A DNA stretch of 64,000 nt from Candidatus Planktophila sp. (GTDB taxonomy: Bacteria; Actinomycetota; Actinomycetes; Nanopelagicales; Nanopelagicaceae), in assembly GCA_030649935.1 (NCBI GenBank), contig JAUSFN010000036.1, positions 62,001 to 126,000 on the forward strand, in the 5' to 3' direction. The notes under the pieces were generated by a model. That model had not been told where the DNA came from. It worked only from the letters and a program-made list of their open reading frames with translations, and did not search any database. This document shows, piece by piece, positions 55,116 to 62,870 of the stretch. Every line of letters starts with the position of its first letter. The stretch's first letter is position 1. A program made the translations under genes and the position numbers.

Positions 55116-56171
55116 TTAAGGCTTTGTTGGAACCTTAACCTTGCCGGACTTAATTGCTGCCGCAGCCTTGTTAATTGCTGCCCTGTACTTGTTGATGTAT
55201 CCACCTGAGTACGAGACGCCAACGCCATTAAGTTTGAGATTGTATTGACGGCCATAGATACCAGCTTTGGCATCTAGAACATCATTAACTGATGAACCTG
55301 CAACAGATGTTGCAATTACATCGTAGACAGCACGATCAACGCGCTTGAGCATTGATGTAAGCATGTTCTTCTTCTGTGCAGCAGATGCTGAAAGGTACTG
55401 ATCAGAGTCAACTCCGATAGTCCAAACCTTCTTGCCTGCTTTACCGGCTTCTTCTGCCGCAGCAAAGTTACCTGCACCAGAACCTCCAGCGGCAGAGTAG
55501 ATAACATCCGTACCCTTATCGATCATACCTTTAGCAATAACCTTTGCCTTAGCTGGATCGTTGAAACCAGAAAAATCAGGGAACTCAGTTACGTACTTAA
55601 CATCGACCTTTGCTTTCTTCTTAGTCGCCTTAACTCCTGCAACGAATCCTGCCTCAAACTTCTGTAGTAATGGAATACGAACTCCACCGATGTAACCGAT
55701 CTTTCCTGACTTTGAGGCAAGTGCAGCTGCAACTCCAGCAAGGTATGAGCCCTGCTCTTCGGCGAATACAAGACTTGCAACGTTGAGAAGATCTACAGAT
55801 GCATCATCAATGATTCCGAACTGTATATCTGGATAATCAGATGCGACGGCTTTGATTGGCCCTGCATAAAGAAATCCAACTGCGATAATTGGGTTGTATC
55901 CAGCTGCTGCAAGCAAGCGGAGCTTGTCTTCGCGCTCTGAATCTGAACCAGTAGTGACTGTTACCTCTTTAGCAGTAACGCCAAACTTCTTCTTAGCTAG
56001 ATCAAGGCCAGCTGCTGCTGAATCGTTGAATGACTTATCGCCACGTCCGCCGATGTCATATGCCAGCCCAACTTTTACCTTTGATGCTGCTGTTGCCGAT
56101 GGTGCAACAAATGCAGTAACTGCAAGAGTTGTTGCAGCTACGACTGCTACAAGACGAAATATCTTCTTCAA
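55116..56171 (-). CDS. BMP-family nucleoside-binding protein
   Basis: Substrate-binding protein of 351 residues. Signal peptide MKKIFRLVAVVAATTLAVTA ends at an AxA-type site (SATA/AS). The mature part has KVGLAYDIGGRGDKSFNDSA, the family start, and YNPIIAVGFLYAGPI. No cysteine follows the signal, so it is not a lipoprotein, unlike most BMP proteins of monoderms. The protein is rich in K, A and V. GGAGG lies ten bases before the ATG. It starts the nucleoside uptake and catabolism operon and has its own leader (56172-56230). Confidence 0.9.
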   Translation of the reverse strand: MKKIFRLVAVVAATTLAVTAFVAPSATAASKVKVGLAYDIGGRGDKSFNDSAAAGLDLAKKKFGVTAKEVTVTTGSDSEREDKLRLLAAAGYNPIIAVGFLYAGPIKAVASDYPDIQFGIIDDASVDLLNVASLVFAEEQGSYLAGVAAALASKSGKIGYIGGVRIPLLQKFEAGFVAGVKATKKKAKVDVKYVTEFPDFSGFNDPAKAKVIAKGMIDKGTDVIYSAAGGSGAGNFAAAEEAGKAGKKVWTIGVDSDQYLSASAAQKKNMLTSMLKRVDRAVYDVIATSVAGSSVNDVLDAKAGIYGRQYNLKLNGVGVSYSGGYINKYRAAINKAAAAIKSGKVKVPTKP

Positions 56172-56187
56172 TTTTCCTCCAAGGGGT

Positions 56188-56219
56188 CTTCTACGAGGCC
56201 TCGAAAGGTGTCATAGAAG
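56188..56219 (-). promoter_or_regulatory. Leader hairpin upstream of bmp
   Basis: Arms at 56188-56196 and 56211-56219 form a 9-base stem (one G-U pair) with a 14-base loop. The palindrome CGAGGCCTCG (56194-56203) overlaps the 3' arm on the transcript. The hairpin ends a few bases before the ribosome-binding site, so it could control translation or stability. Confidence 0.45.
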
Positions 56220-56236
56220 GTTGATGTGTAATGATG

Positions 56237-56266
56237 AGCCTAGTAGTTACGCATGAATAAACTCAA
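56237..56266 (-). promoter_or_regulatory. bmp operon promoter
   Basis: On the minus strand TTGAGT (56261-56266), 18 bases of spacer and TAGGCT (56237-56242). Transcription would start near 56230, giving a leader of about 60 bases with the hairpin and GGAGG. Confidence 0.5.
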
Positions 56267-56333
56267 GGCGCATCACATGGAATTTGTATCACAAAGATAA
56301 CGATTTAGAACCCTCAACCTGGCCTTGACAGTA

Positions 56334-57326
56334 TTAAGCGACGGTACCGAGGTTTTTATAGGCCTTTTCGAGGGTTTCTGCCGCCACGATGCGTGCCTTT
56401 TCCGCCCCCATATGCAAGAGATCAACCAAGTGTTTTTCATCCTCTAGAAGTTCAAGGGCTCGCGTGCGAATGGGACGAAGACATTCAACTACAACATCGG
56501 CAACGGCTATTTTAAAATCACTGTAACCCTTCCCCTCAAACTCACTTTCAAGTGCGGTGATGCTTTGACCCGACAAAGCGCTATGTATCGTTAAAAGATT
56601 ACTGATTCCTGGCTTTTCCTTCTCATCAAATTTTATTTCACGTCCAGCATCTGTGGTTGCGCTCTTAATTTTCTTCATATGTGATTCAGGTGCATCCATA
56701 ATCTCAAGAACTCCCGCTTGTGAGTCCGATGACTTACTCATCTTTGCAGAGGGATCTTGTAAATCTAGAATCTTGGCGGCGCTCTTCAAAATAAAGTTCT
56801 CTGGAATTGTAAATGTCTGGCCAAAGCGAGTATTGAAACGCCCAGCTAAGTCCCGTGTTAACTCAATGTGTTGGCGCTGATCTTCTCCAACAGGTACCAG
56901 ATTTGCTTGGTAGAGTAAAATATCGGCAGCCTGCAACATTGGATACGTAAATAAACCTACGCGCGCCGAATCTGCTCCGCCTTTAGCTGACTTATCTTTG
57001 AACTGCGTCATACGACTTGCTTCACCAAAACCTGCCAAGCACTCCATCAACCAACCCAGTTGATTATGGTGCGGAACTTGTGACTGCACAAATAACGTTG
57101 ATTTTTCCGGAGATATTCCTAGTGCAATTAACTGCGCAGCAGATGACAAAGTACGCTTTCTCAGAAGCGTCGGCTCAATTTCACCAGATAAGGCATGTAA
57201 ATCCACAATGCAGTAAAACCCATCACGGCCTTCTTGAAGTTCAACCCATTGTTTAAGTGCGCCTAAATAATTGCCAAGATGAAAGGAATCACTTGTAGGT
57301 TGAATTCCTGAGAAAATTCGCTTCAT
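56334..57326 (-). CDS. trpS: Tryptophanyl-tRNA synthetase
   Basis: Class I synthetase of 330 residues starting [20 protein letters not shown], with the HIGH-like motif FHLGN and [10 protein letters not shown] for [18 protein letters not shown] is also typical. The ATG two codons upstream (57332) is an equal alternative. It charges tRNA-Trp. It lies 25 bases after the CNNM stop and may share its transcript. Confidence 0.95.
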   Translation of the reverse strand: MKRIFSGIQPTSDSFHLGNYLGALKQWVELQEGRDGFYCIVDLHALSGEIEPTLLRKRTLSSAAQLIALGISPEKSTLFVQSQVPHHNQLGWLMECLAGFGEASRMTQFKDKSAKGGADSARVGLFTYPMLQAADILLYQANLVPVGEDQRQHIELTRDLAGRFNTRFGQTFTIPENFILKSAAKILDLQDPSAKMSKSSDSQAGVLEIMDAPESHMKKIKSATTDAGREIKFDEKEKPGISNLLTIHSALSGQSITALESEFEGKGYSDFKIAVADVVVECLRPIRTRALELLEDEKHLVDLLHMGAEKARIVAAETLEKAYKNLGTVA

Positions 57327-57351
57327 GATCATAGAGTGATTCTTTCACACA

Positions 57352-58647
57352 TCACGTTGTGCGGGAGATTAATAGCTGGCCAGCGCGCTTGCCCTCCATA
57401 GAAAGCACTGTAATACGCAGGCCTTTGAGGTTCACGACATCATGCTCTTTGGGGATTCTCCCCAAATAATGCATTACAAAACCACTAGCGGTTTCATATG
57501 GGCCATCCGGGATTTCAAGTTGAACCTGCTCAATTAAATCCTCAATCGAAATCAATCCATCGACCTCAAAGTCACCTGTCCGCGTCTCTACAAAGAAATC
57601 GGCATCTACTTCATCATATTCATCGCGAATATCCCCGATTAAACACTCAACTAAATCTTCCAATGTGACTATGCCATCAGTGCCACCATATTCATCCAAC
57701 ACAATTGCAAGGTGTTGGCCCTGTAGACGCATCTCGGTCAAAGCAGGTAGAACTCCTTTGGTGCCAGGCATGAACAAAATTGAGCGAACGAGTTCTACAA
57801 TTTTGGTGGATTTACTGGCACGTGATGTATCCAATAAATCGCGAACGTGGATGAATCCAACGACCTCGTCGGATGAGCCGCGAACAACTGGATATCGTGA
57901 GTGAGCTTTATCGACGGCCAGTTCAATCGCCATAGCGACAGAGAGCGATGCATCCATAAAATCAACTTCTGTTCGCGGAACCATGACCTCATGAATCTGT
58001 CGCTCAGATGCGTTAAAAACCTCTTCAACAATGTCGCGCTCTTCAGCGGTTAATGCAGCATGTCCTGCAACTAAATCAAGGAGCTCTTCTTCACTCATAG
58101 CACTGCGTTGCTCTTTTGGATCAACACCAAATATTCGTACGACAAAGTCGGTTGATCGAGAGAGTAGCCAGATTATTGGGCGAAATATCTTTGCGACTAC
58201 GTCTAAAAATCCAGCCGATGCCAGCGAAATCTCTTCGGAGCGAAAGAGTGCAAGACGTTTCGGTACGAGTTCTCCAAAGACCAGTGAGAAATATGCAATG
58301 ACTAACGTCACGCCAATAACTGAGAGGGTTGTACTAACCCCCGAGGATAGACCTTGCTCTTCCAGCCAGGGGATCACGTATCCACCGAGCTTTTCAGCAC
58401 CTAGGGCGGCCGATAGGAAACCACAGACTGTCACTCCCACCTGGGCGGCGGCTAAGAAGCGGTTGGGATTTCCAGTTAGTTTCGCAACGCGAGCGCCACG
58501 TTTTCCACGCAAGGCAATTTGGCGGATCTGGCTATCTCGGAGCGAGATGAGGGCGATCTCGGCGGCTACAAAGAGAGAGGCGGTGAGAATCAATGCCGCG
58601 ACTAATGCAATATCGCCTAACAAAGAGCCCAACGAGTGAGATTCCAT
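57352..58647 (-). CDS. CNNM/CorC-type membrane protein with CBS pair
   Basis: Protein of about 431 residues. The N-terminal DUF21 domain has four hydrophobic helices (LTASLFVAAEIALISLRDSQ, VGVTVCGFLSAALGAEKL). Two CBS domains follow (MVPRTEVDFMDASLSV, VLDEYGGTDGIVTLEDLVE), then a C-terminal CorC/HlyC domain (DVVNLKGLRITVLSMEG). It is likely involved in magnesium or cobalt efflux. The ATG at 58647 gives MESHSLGSLLGDI. A start at 58686 would add 13 residues without support. Confidence 0.9.
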   Translation of the reverse strand: MESHSLGSLLGDIALVAALILTASLFVAAEIALISLRDSQIRQIALRGKRGARVAKLTGNPNRFLAAAQVGVTVCGFLSAALGAEKLGGYVIPWLEEQGLSSGVSTTLSVIGVTLVIAYFSLVFGELVPKRLALFRSEEISLASAGFLDVVAKIFRPIIWLLSRSTDFVVRIFGVDPKEQRSAMSEEELLDLVAGHAALTAEERDIVEEVFNASERQIHEVMVPRTEVDFMDASLSVAMAIELAVDKAHSRYPVVRGSSDEVVGFIHVRDLLDTSRASKSTKIVELVRSILFMPGTKGVLPALTEMRLQGQHLAIVLDEYGGTDGIVTLEDLVECLIGDIRDEYDEVDADFFVETRTGDFEVDGLISIEDLIEQVQLEIPDGPYETASGFVMHYLGRIPKEHDVVNLKGLRITVLSMEGKRAGQLLISRTT

Positions 58648-58657
58648 TATGTGGGAA

Positions 58658-58663
58658 AGTATA
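58658..58663 (-). promoter_or_regulatory. -10 element of the CNNM gene
   Basis: TATACT on the minus strand ends ten bases before the ATG at 58647, so transcription would begin within a few bases of the start codon. Confidence 0.45.
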
Positions 58664-58703
58664 GGCCACGTCGTATGACCTTTCATTTGATCCTATTTTC
58701 ACG

Positions 58704-58789
58704 TACTCTTTCCAGCGTTGGCCAACCGGCCATCACCTTCATCCTCGGACCGTCGGGCACGTACCTGCCCGGAGAAGGAGAGAAATCTC
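58704..58789 (+). ncRNA. Structured leader of the MsiK-type gene
   Basis: TACTCT (58704-58709) is a possible -10, with transcription starting near 58716. The leader holds a hairpin TGGCC/GGCCA (58719-58732) and a second CGGGCA/TGCCCG (58754-58771), then GGAGAAGGAG before the ATG. CCTTC at 58736-58740 could pair with GAAGG at 58774-58778 and hide the ribosome-binding site. A conserved structured element, the msiK RNA motif, is known in leaders of this gene in actinobacteria. Whether this is an example was not tested against its model. Confidence 0.45.
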
Positions 58790-59869
58790 ATGGCATCAGT
58801 AGTTTTCGACGCAGCATCACGTATCTATCCGGGCACCACTGCACCTGCAGTTGATAAATTAACTCTCACTGTCAATGACGGTGAGTTTTTGGTTTTAGTC
58901 GGCCCATCAGGCTGCGGAAAATCAACTTCACTTCGTATGTTGGCAGGGTTAGAAGAAGTCGATGCTGGAAGAATTTTAATCGGAGATCGTGACGTAACAA
59001 ATGTTGCACCAAAAGATCGTGATATCGCGATGGTCTTTCAGTCATATGCACTGTACCCACATATGACAGTTTCAGAGAATATGGGCTTCGCATTAAAAAT
59101 TGCGGGCACACCAAAAGAAGAGCGCGAACGTCGTGTATTAGAAGCGGCAAAACTGCTCGATCTTGAGCCATACCTAGAGCGCAAGCCAAAGGCGTTATCT
59201 GGAGGACAGCGTCAGCGTGTTGCAATGGGTCGCGCCATCGTTCGCGAACCGCAGGTATTTCTTATGGATGAGCCTCTATCAAACCTTGATGCGAAATTGC
59301 GCGTAGCAACTCGTACGCAAATCGCTGCACTTCAACGTCGTCTTGGAATCACAACTGTTTATGTAACACACGATCAAGTTGAAGCTATGACAATGGGTGA
59401 TCGCGTTGCAGTTCTTAAAGATGGTTTGCTACAGCAAGTAGATACACCGCGAAATCTTTATGACAATCCAGCAAATGCCTTCGTTGCTGGATTTATTGGC
59501 TCTCCTGCCATGAACTTACTTAACGCACCTATAGTCAATGGCAAGGCAATGCTAGGAAATCTCGGTATCGCAGTTCCAGTATCTGCAGGTAGCCAAGTAA
59601 CTGTTGGAGTTCGCCCAGAGGGCTTTACTCCAGCTAGCGATGGCTTCCATGTACTCGTTGAGGTTGTTGAAGAGCTTGGATCAGATGCCTTTGTGTATGG
59701 AAAGCCTGCCGATACAAATGTGAAGTTTGCAAATGCAGGCGATGAAGGCGCACAGATTATCGTGCGTTGGGATCCAAAGAATCCTCCAAAGGCAGGCCAA
59801 ACAATCGCTGTTACTGCAATTCCATCTGCAGTGCACTTGTTTAGTTCAATTACTGGAGAGCGTATTTAA
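58790..59869 (+). CDS. MsiK/UgpC-type sugar ABC ATPase
   Basis: ATPase of 359 residues: Walker A GPSGCGKSTS, QSYALYPHMTV, signature LSGGQRQRVAMGRAIV, Walker B VFLMDEPLSNLDAKLR and a C-terminal TOBE/OB region (VGVRPEGFTPA). Such a protein is the shared ATPase for several sugar importers in actinobacteria. No permeases or binding proteins are adjacent, which fits a shared ATPase. The ATG at 58790 has a GGAGAAGGAG site. An ATG at 58718 would place the leader structures inside the coding region. Confidence 0.9.
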   Translation: MASVVFDAASRIYPGTTAPAVDKLTLTVNDGEFLVLVGPSGCGKSTSLRMLAGLEEVDAGRILIGDRDVTNVAPKDRDIAMVFQSYALYPHMTVSENMGFALKIAGTPKEERERRVLEAAKLLDLEPYLERKPKALSGGQRQRVAMGRAIVREPQVFLMDEPLSNLDAKLRVATRTQIAALQRRLGITTVYVTHDQVEAMTMGDRVAVLKDGLLQQVDTPRNLYDNPANAFVAGFIGSPAMNLLNAPIVNGKAMLGNLGIAVPVSAGSQVTVGVRPEGFTPASDGFHVLVEVVEELGSDAFVYGKPADTNVKFANAGDEGAQIIVRWDPKNPPKAGQTIAVTAIPSAVHLFSSITGERI

Positions 59870-59879
59870 TCTCTACTTT

Positions 59880-59916
59880 AAAAACCCGCGGACCACATTG
59901 GTCCGCGGGTTTTTTA
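59880..59916. terminator. Bidirectional intrinsic terminator
   Basis: CCCGCGGACCA CAT TGGTCCGCGGG is a GC-rich perfect stem with a 3-base loop, flanked by an A-tract on the left and TTTTTT on the right. It ends the convergent msiK and narI transcripts and is the clearest terminator in the window. Confidence 0.9.
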
Positions 59917-59923
59917 ATCTCAA

Positions 59924-60664
59924 TTAATACTTAGTGCGCTCCCACCCTGGACGGGCTTTACGGTTGCCGGCAACGCCACGACCATCACGAGTGCGATAGA
60001 CAATTGAGGGACGGAACAAATAACCAACGGGTGCACTCAAAGCGTGCACTAATCTAGTAAAAGGCCAGATGATAAAGAGGCTCATTCCAACGATTGCATG
60101 AATCCTAAAAGCGGCGGGGCTGGCCATCATGAGTTCACCATTGGGATTGAGAGTGAGAATCGATCGAACCCACGGTCCAACAGTTTCCCGATAATTGTGT
60201 TCCTCACCTATCACACCGGCACTTGAAAGCGTTGCAGCGCTTCCCGTTAAAAGTGTTGCAACTAAGAATATGTACATTGTCTTGTCGTTCTTAGTTGTCT
60301 GCGCAAAGACCATTGCCTTTGTTCGGCGGCGATAAATCAACAGTGAAATACCGACAAGAGTTGCAATCCCGGCAGCGCCTCCCATTACTACTGCGCCTAA
60401 GTGATACGTCTCCTGACTCAACCCCAGTGAATCAGTGAGGTTTTGTGGAATCAAAAGCCCCACAACATGTCCCCCGATAACGGCAAAGAGGCCTAAGTGA
60501 AATAATGGTCCCGCAATGCTTAAGAGCTTGCCTTCATAAATCTGGGAAGAACGTGTCGTCCAATTAAACTTGTCGTATTTAAAGCGCCACATCAAACCAA
60601 TAACAAATGAAAAGATCGCGATGTATGGAAGTACTGACCATAAGAGAATATTCGTTGAATTCAT
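59924..60664 (-). CDS. narI: Respiratory nitrate reductase gamma subunit
   Basis: Membrane cytochrome b of 246 residues with about five helices. Heme b ligands are H56 (LFHLG) and H66 (GGHVVG), plus the later histidines in FRIHAIVG and RLVHALSAP. It takes electrons from menaquinol to NarH. The ATG overlaps the narJ stop (ATGA). Confidence 0.94.
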   Translation of the reverse strand: MNSTNILLWSVLPYIAIFSFVIGLMWRFKYDKFNWTTRSSQIYEGKLLSIAGPLFHLGLFAVIGGHVVGLLIPQNLTDSLGLSQETYHLGAVVMGGAAGIATLVGISLLIYRRRTKAMVFAQTTKNDKTMYIFLVATLLTGSAATLSSAGVIGEEHNYRETVGPWVRSILTLNPNGELMMASPAAFRIHAIVGMSLFIIWPFTRLVHALSAPVGYLFRPSIVYRTRDGRGVAGNRKARPGWERTKY

Positions 60665-61308
60665 CGTGAAACTCCTTCTAATGAGAAATCTTTATGGGGC
60701 GAAAACGGCTCTAATGCAACGGTGACTGCTCCACTTAAACCAACAAACTCTTTTGGCGGTCCAGCGATCGCTAACGCTTTCGCTCGTGCCTCTATCTCCG
60801 GCGTCATTTCTGGCAAGGATTCAACAACGGCATCCAATACACCGGCATAGATGGATCCGCTTTTATGTAAAGCATCTTTAATAAGAAGAATCGGTGCTTG
60901 ATGTTCACCAAGTAGTAAATCTCCTTCATGTGGATTTTCCAAGGCAGCAAACTCAAGTACGACAGCTAAGTGATCCGGCAACTCTTCGGGGCTTAGTACG
61001 AGACCGCAGCGTTTATAGATTTCAATAAAGTAGACTAAAGCCATTCCACGGTTACGTGTATCTCCGTGCGTCCACGACGTTAGAAAAAGTGAACACTTTC
61101 GACGCATATCGAAGATTTCAACGTAATGCTCCTGGAGTTTATTAAGAGGCATTTCAGTGGCGATTGTTAGAAAGGCAAGCAATGGATTGCGAAGTTTTGG
61201 ATCTAATCTCGTCGCTAGTTTTACTAGTTCGTCGTATCGATCGATGAAAGCTTGCTCTGGATAAACAAGGCACTGTGCAGCGATAGCACGGGCGATCTCT
61301 TTACTCAC
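60661..61308 (-). CDS. narJ: Nitrate reductase assembly chaperone
   Basis: Protein of 215 residues of the NarJ/TorD type, all-helical, with AAQCLVYPEQAFIDRYDEL, QEHYVEIFDMRRKCSLFLT and DHLAVVLEFAAL. It helps molybdenum cofactor insertion into NarG. Four-base overlaps on both sides show tight coupling with narH and narI. Confidence 0.92.
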   Translation of the reverse strand: MSKEIARAIAAQCLVYPEQAFIDRYDELVKLATRLDPKLRNPLLAFLTIATEMPLNKLQEHYVEIFDMRRKCSLFLTSWTHGDTRNRGMALVYFIEIYKRCGLVLSPEELPDHLAVVLEFAALENPHEGDLLLGEHQAPILLIKDALHKSGSIYAGVLDAVVESLPEMTPEIEARAKALAIAGPPKEFVGLSGAVTVALEPFSPHKDFSLEGVSR

Positions 61309-62870
61309 TTTGTCTGCCTATCTTTCATGATGTGAAAGTTTTCAATCGTGACCGGAACTGGATTTCCTGATGCTTGACCAAATGGTCCCGAGTTTGGTCC
61401 AAGGTCAACACCATCGAGTGAACAACCAGAACTCTGCCCCATGTTTTCAAGATCCTTAGCCTGTTCGGCGTGTGCTGCAGGGATGACATAACGATCTTCA
61501 TATTTTGCAATTGCCAGTAATCGATACATTTCATAAATACTCTCTTGATTCATTCCAACGGCCTCAGGAATCTCAGGTCGCGGTTCACGACCCAGATTAA
61601 TATCGCGCATATACGAGCGCATTGCCGAGAGTTTACGCAGCGTTGATTCAACAACTTCGACATCGCCGGCAGAGAAGAGCTCAGCCAAATAGGCGAGTGG
61701 AATTCGAAGTGCATTAATTGCACCAAATAGATTGCCCGCATCTTCGCCGTCATGACCTGTTTCACTTAATACATCAACGATTGGAGACAATGGAGGTACA
61801 TACCAAACCATCGGCATTGTTCGATACTCTGGGTGCAGTGGCAGCGCGATCTTGTATACCTTTGCTAACTTATAAACAGGTGAGTTTTGGGCGGCAACTA
61901 ACCAATCCTCTGGAATGCCTTCGGCACGGGCGGCGGCAAGGACGGCAGGATCATTTGGATCCAAGATTAAATCGAGTTGCGCCTGATATAAGTCCTTTTC
62001 ATTTTCGGTAGACGCTGCCTCTGTGACGCGATCAGCGTCATAGAGGAATAGGCCGAGATAGCGCAAGCGACCAACGCATGTCTCTGAACAGACCGTTGGT
62101 AAACCAAGTTCAAGTCGTGGATAACACAGCGTGCACTTTTCTGCCTTTCCGGTCTTATGATTGAAGTAGATCTTCTTATATGGGCAGGCAGAAACACACA
62201 TCCGCCAACCACGACACTGTTGTTGATCTACTAAAACTATTCCATCTTCGGCACGCTTATACATCGCACCCGATGGACAAGCTGCAACACATGCAGGATT
62301 TAAACAGTGCTCACAGATGCGAGGCAGGTAGAACATAAATGTCTGCTCGAATGCCAGTTTTATTTTCGTTGTAACATCGTCTGCTAATTTTTTAAGGATT
62401 GGATCCTTTTCAATATTTTCAGGTCCGCCACCTAAATCATCATCCCAGTTAGCCGACCATTCAATCTTCATCGGCTTTCCAGTTATAAGAGATTTAGGCC
62501 GAGCAACTGGAGTCTGTTGTCCCAGAGGAGCGGTAATTAAATTGTCGTACTCGTACGTCCAAGGCTCATAATAATCCTTGATATTGAGCATACGAGGATT
62601 AGAAAAGATTGACAGTAAGCGACGCGCGCGGCTGCCTGCCCTTAAGCGAAGTCGACCGTGCGAACTCCGGACCCAGCCACCCTTGGCCTTAGCTTGATCC
62701 TCATATCCACGTGGATAGCCTTGACCGGGGCGGGTTTCGACGTTGTTGAACCAGGCATATTCCATTCCAGTGCGATTTGTCCACGCCTGTTTGCACGTTA
62801 CCGAACATGTGTGACACCCGATGCACTTATCGAGGTTCATCACCATGCCCATTTGGGCCATGACCTTCAT
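61305..62870 (-). CDS. narH: Respiratory nitrate reductase beta subunit
   Basis: Iron-sulfur protein of 521 residues with four cluster motifs. The N-terminal CIGCHTCSVTC is C16/C19/C22/C26. Next come CEHCLNPACVAACPSG and CRGWRMCVSACP, where tryptophan replaces one cysteine and marks the [3Fe-4S] site, then CTLCYPRLELGLPTVCSETC. It passes electrons from NarI to NarG. The ATG overlaps the narG stop (TAATG). Later ATGs (codons 4 and 7) are possible but not better supported. Confidence 0.96.
   Translation of the reverse strand: MKVMAQMGMVMNLDKCIGCHTCSVTCKQAWTNRTGMEYAWFNNVETRPGQGYPRGYEDQAKAKGGWVRSSHGRLRLRAGSRARRLLSIFSNPRMLNIKDYYEPWTYEYDNLITAPLGQQTPVARPKSLITGKPMKIEWSANWDDDLGGGPENIEKDPILKKLADDVTTKIKLAFEQTFMFYLPRICEHCLNPACVAACPSGAMYKRAEDGIVLVDQQQCRGWRMCVSACPYKKIYFNHKTGKAEKCTLCYPRLELGLPTVCSETCVGRLRYLGLFLYDADRVTEAASTENEKDLYQAQLDLILDPNDPAVLAAARAEGIPEDWLVAAQNSPVYKLAKVYKIALPLHPEYRTMPMVWYVPPLSPIVDVLSETGHDGEDAGNLFGAINALRIPLAYLAELFSAGDVEVVESTLRKLSAMRSYMRDINLGREPRPEIPEAVGMNQESIYEMYRLLAIAKYEDRYVIPAAHAEQAKDLENMGQSSGCSLDGVDLGPNSGPFGQASGNPVPVTIENFHIMKDRQTK

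Noticed and set aside
58031-58639. A 202-codon plus-strand open frame
   Set aside because: It is antisense to the CNNM gene and low in recognisable structure. The CNNM frame has strong domain support.
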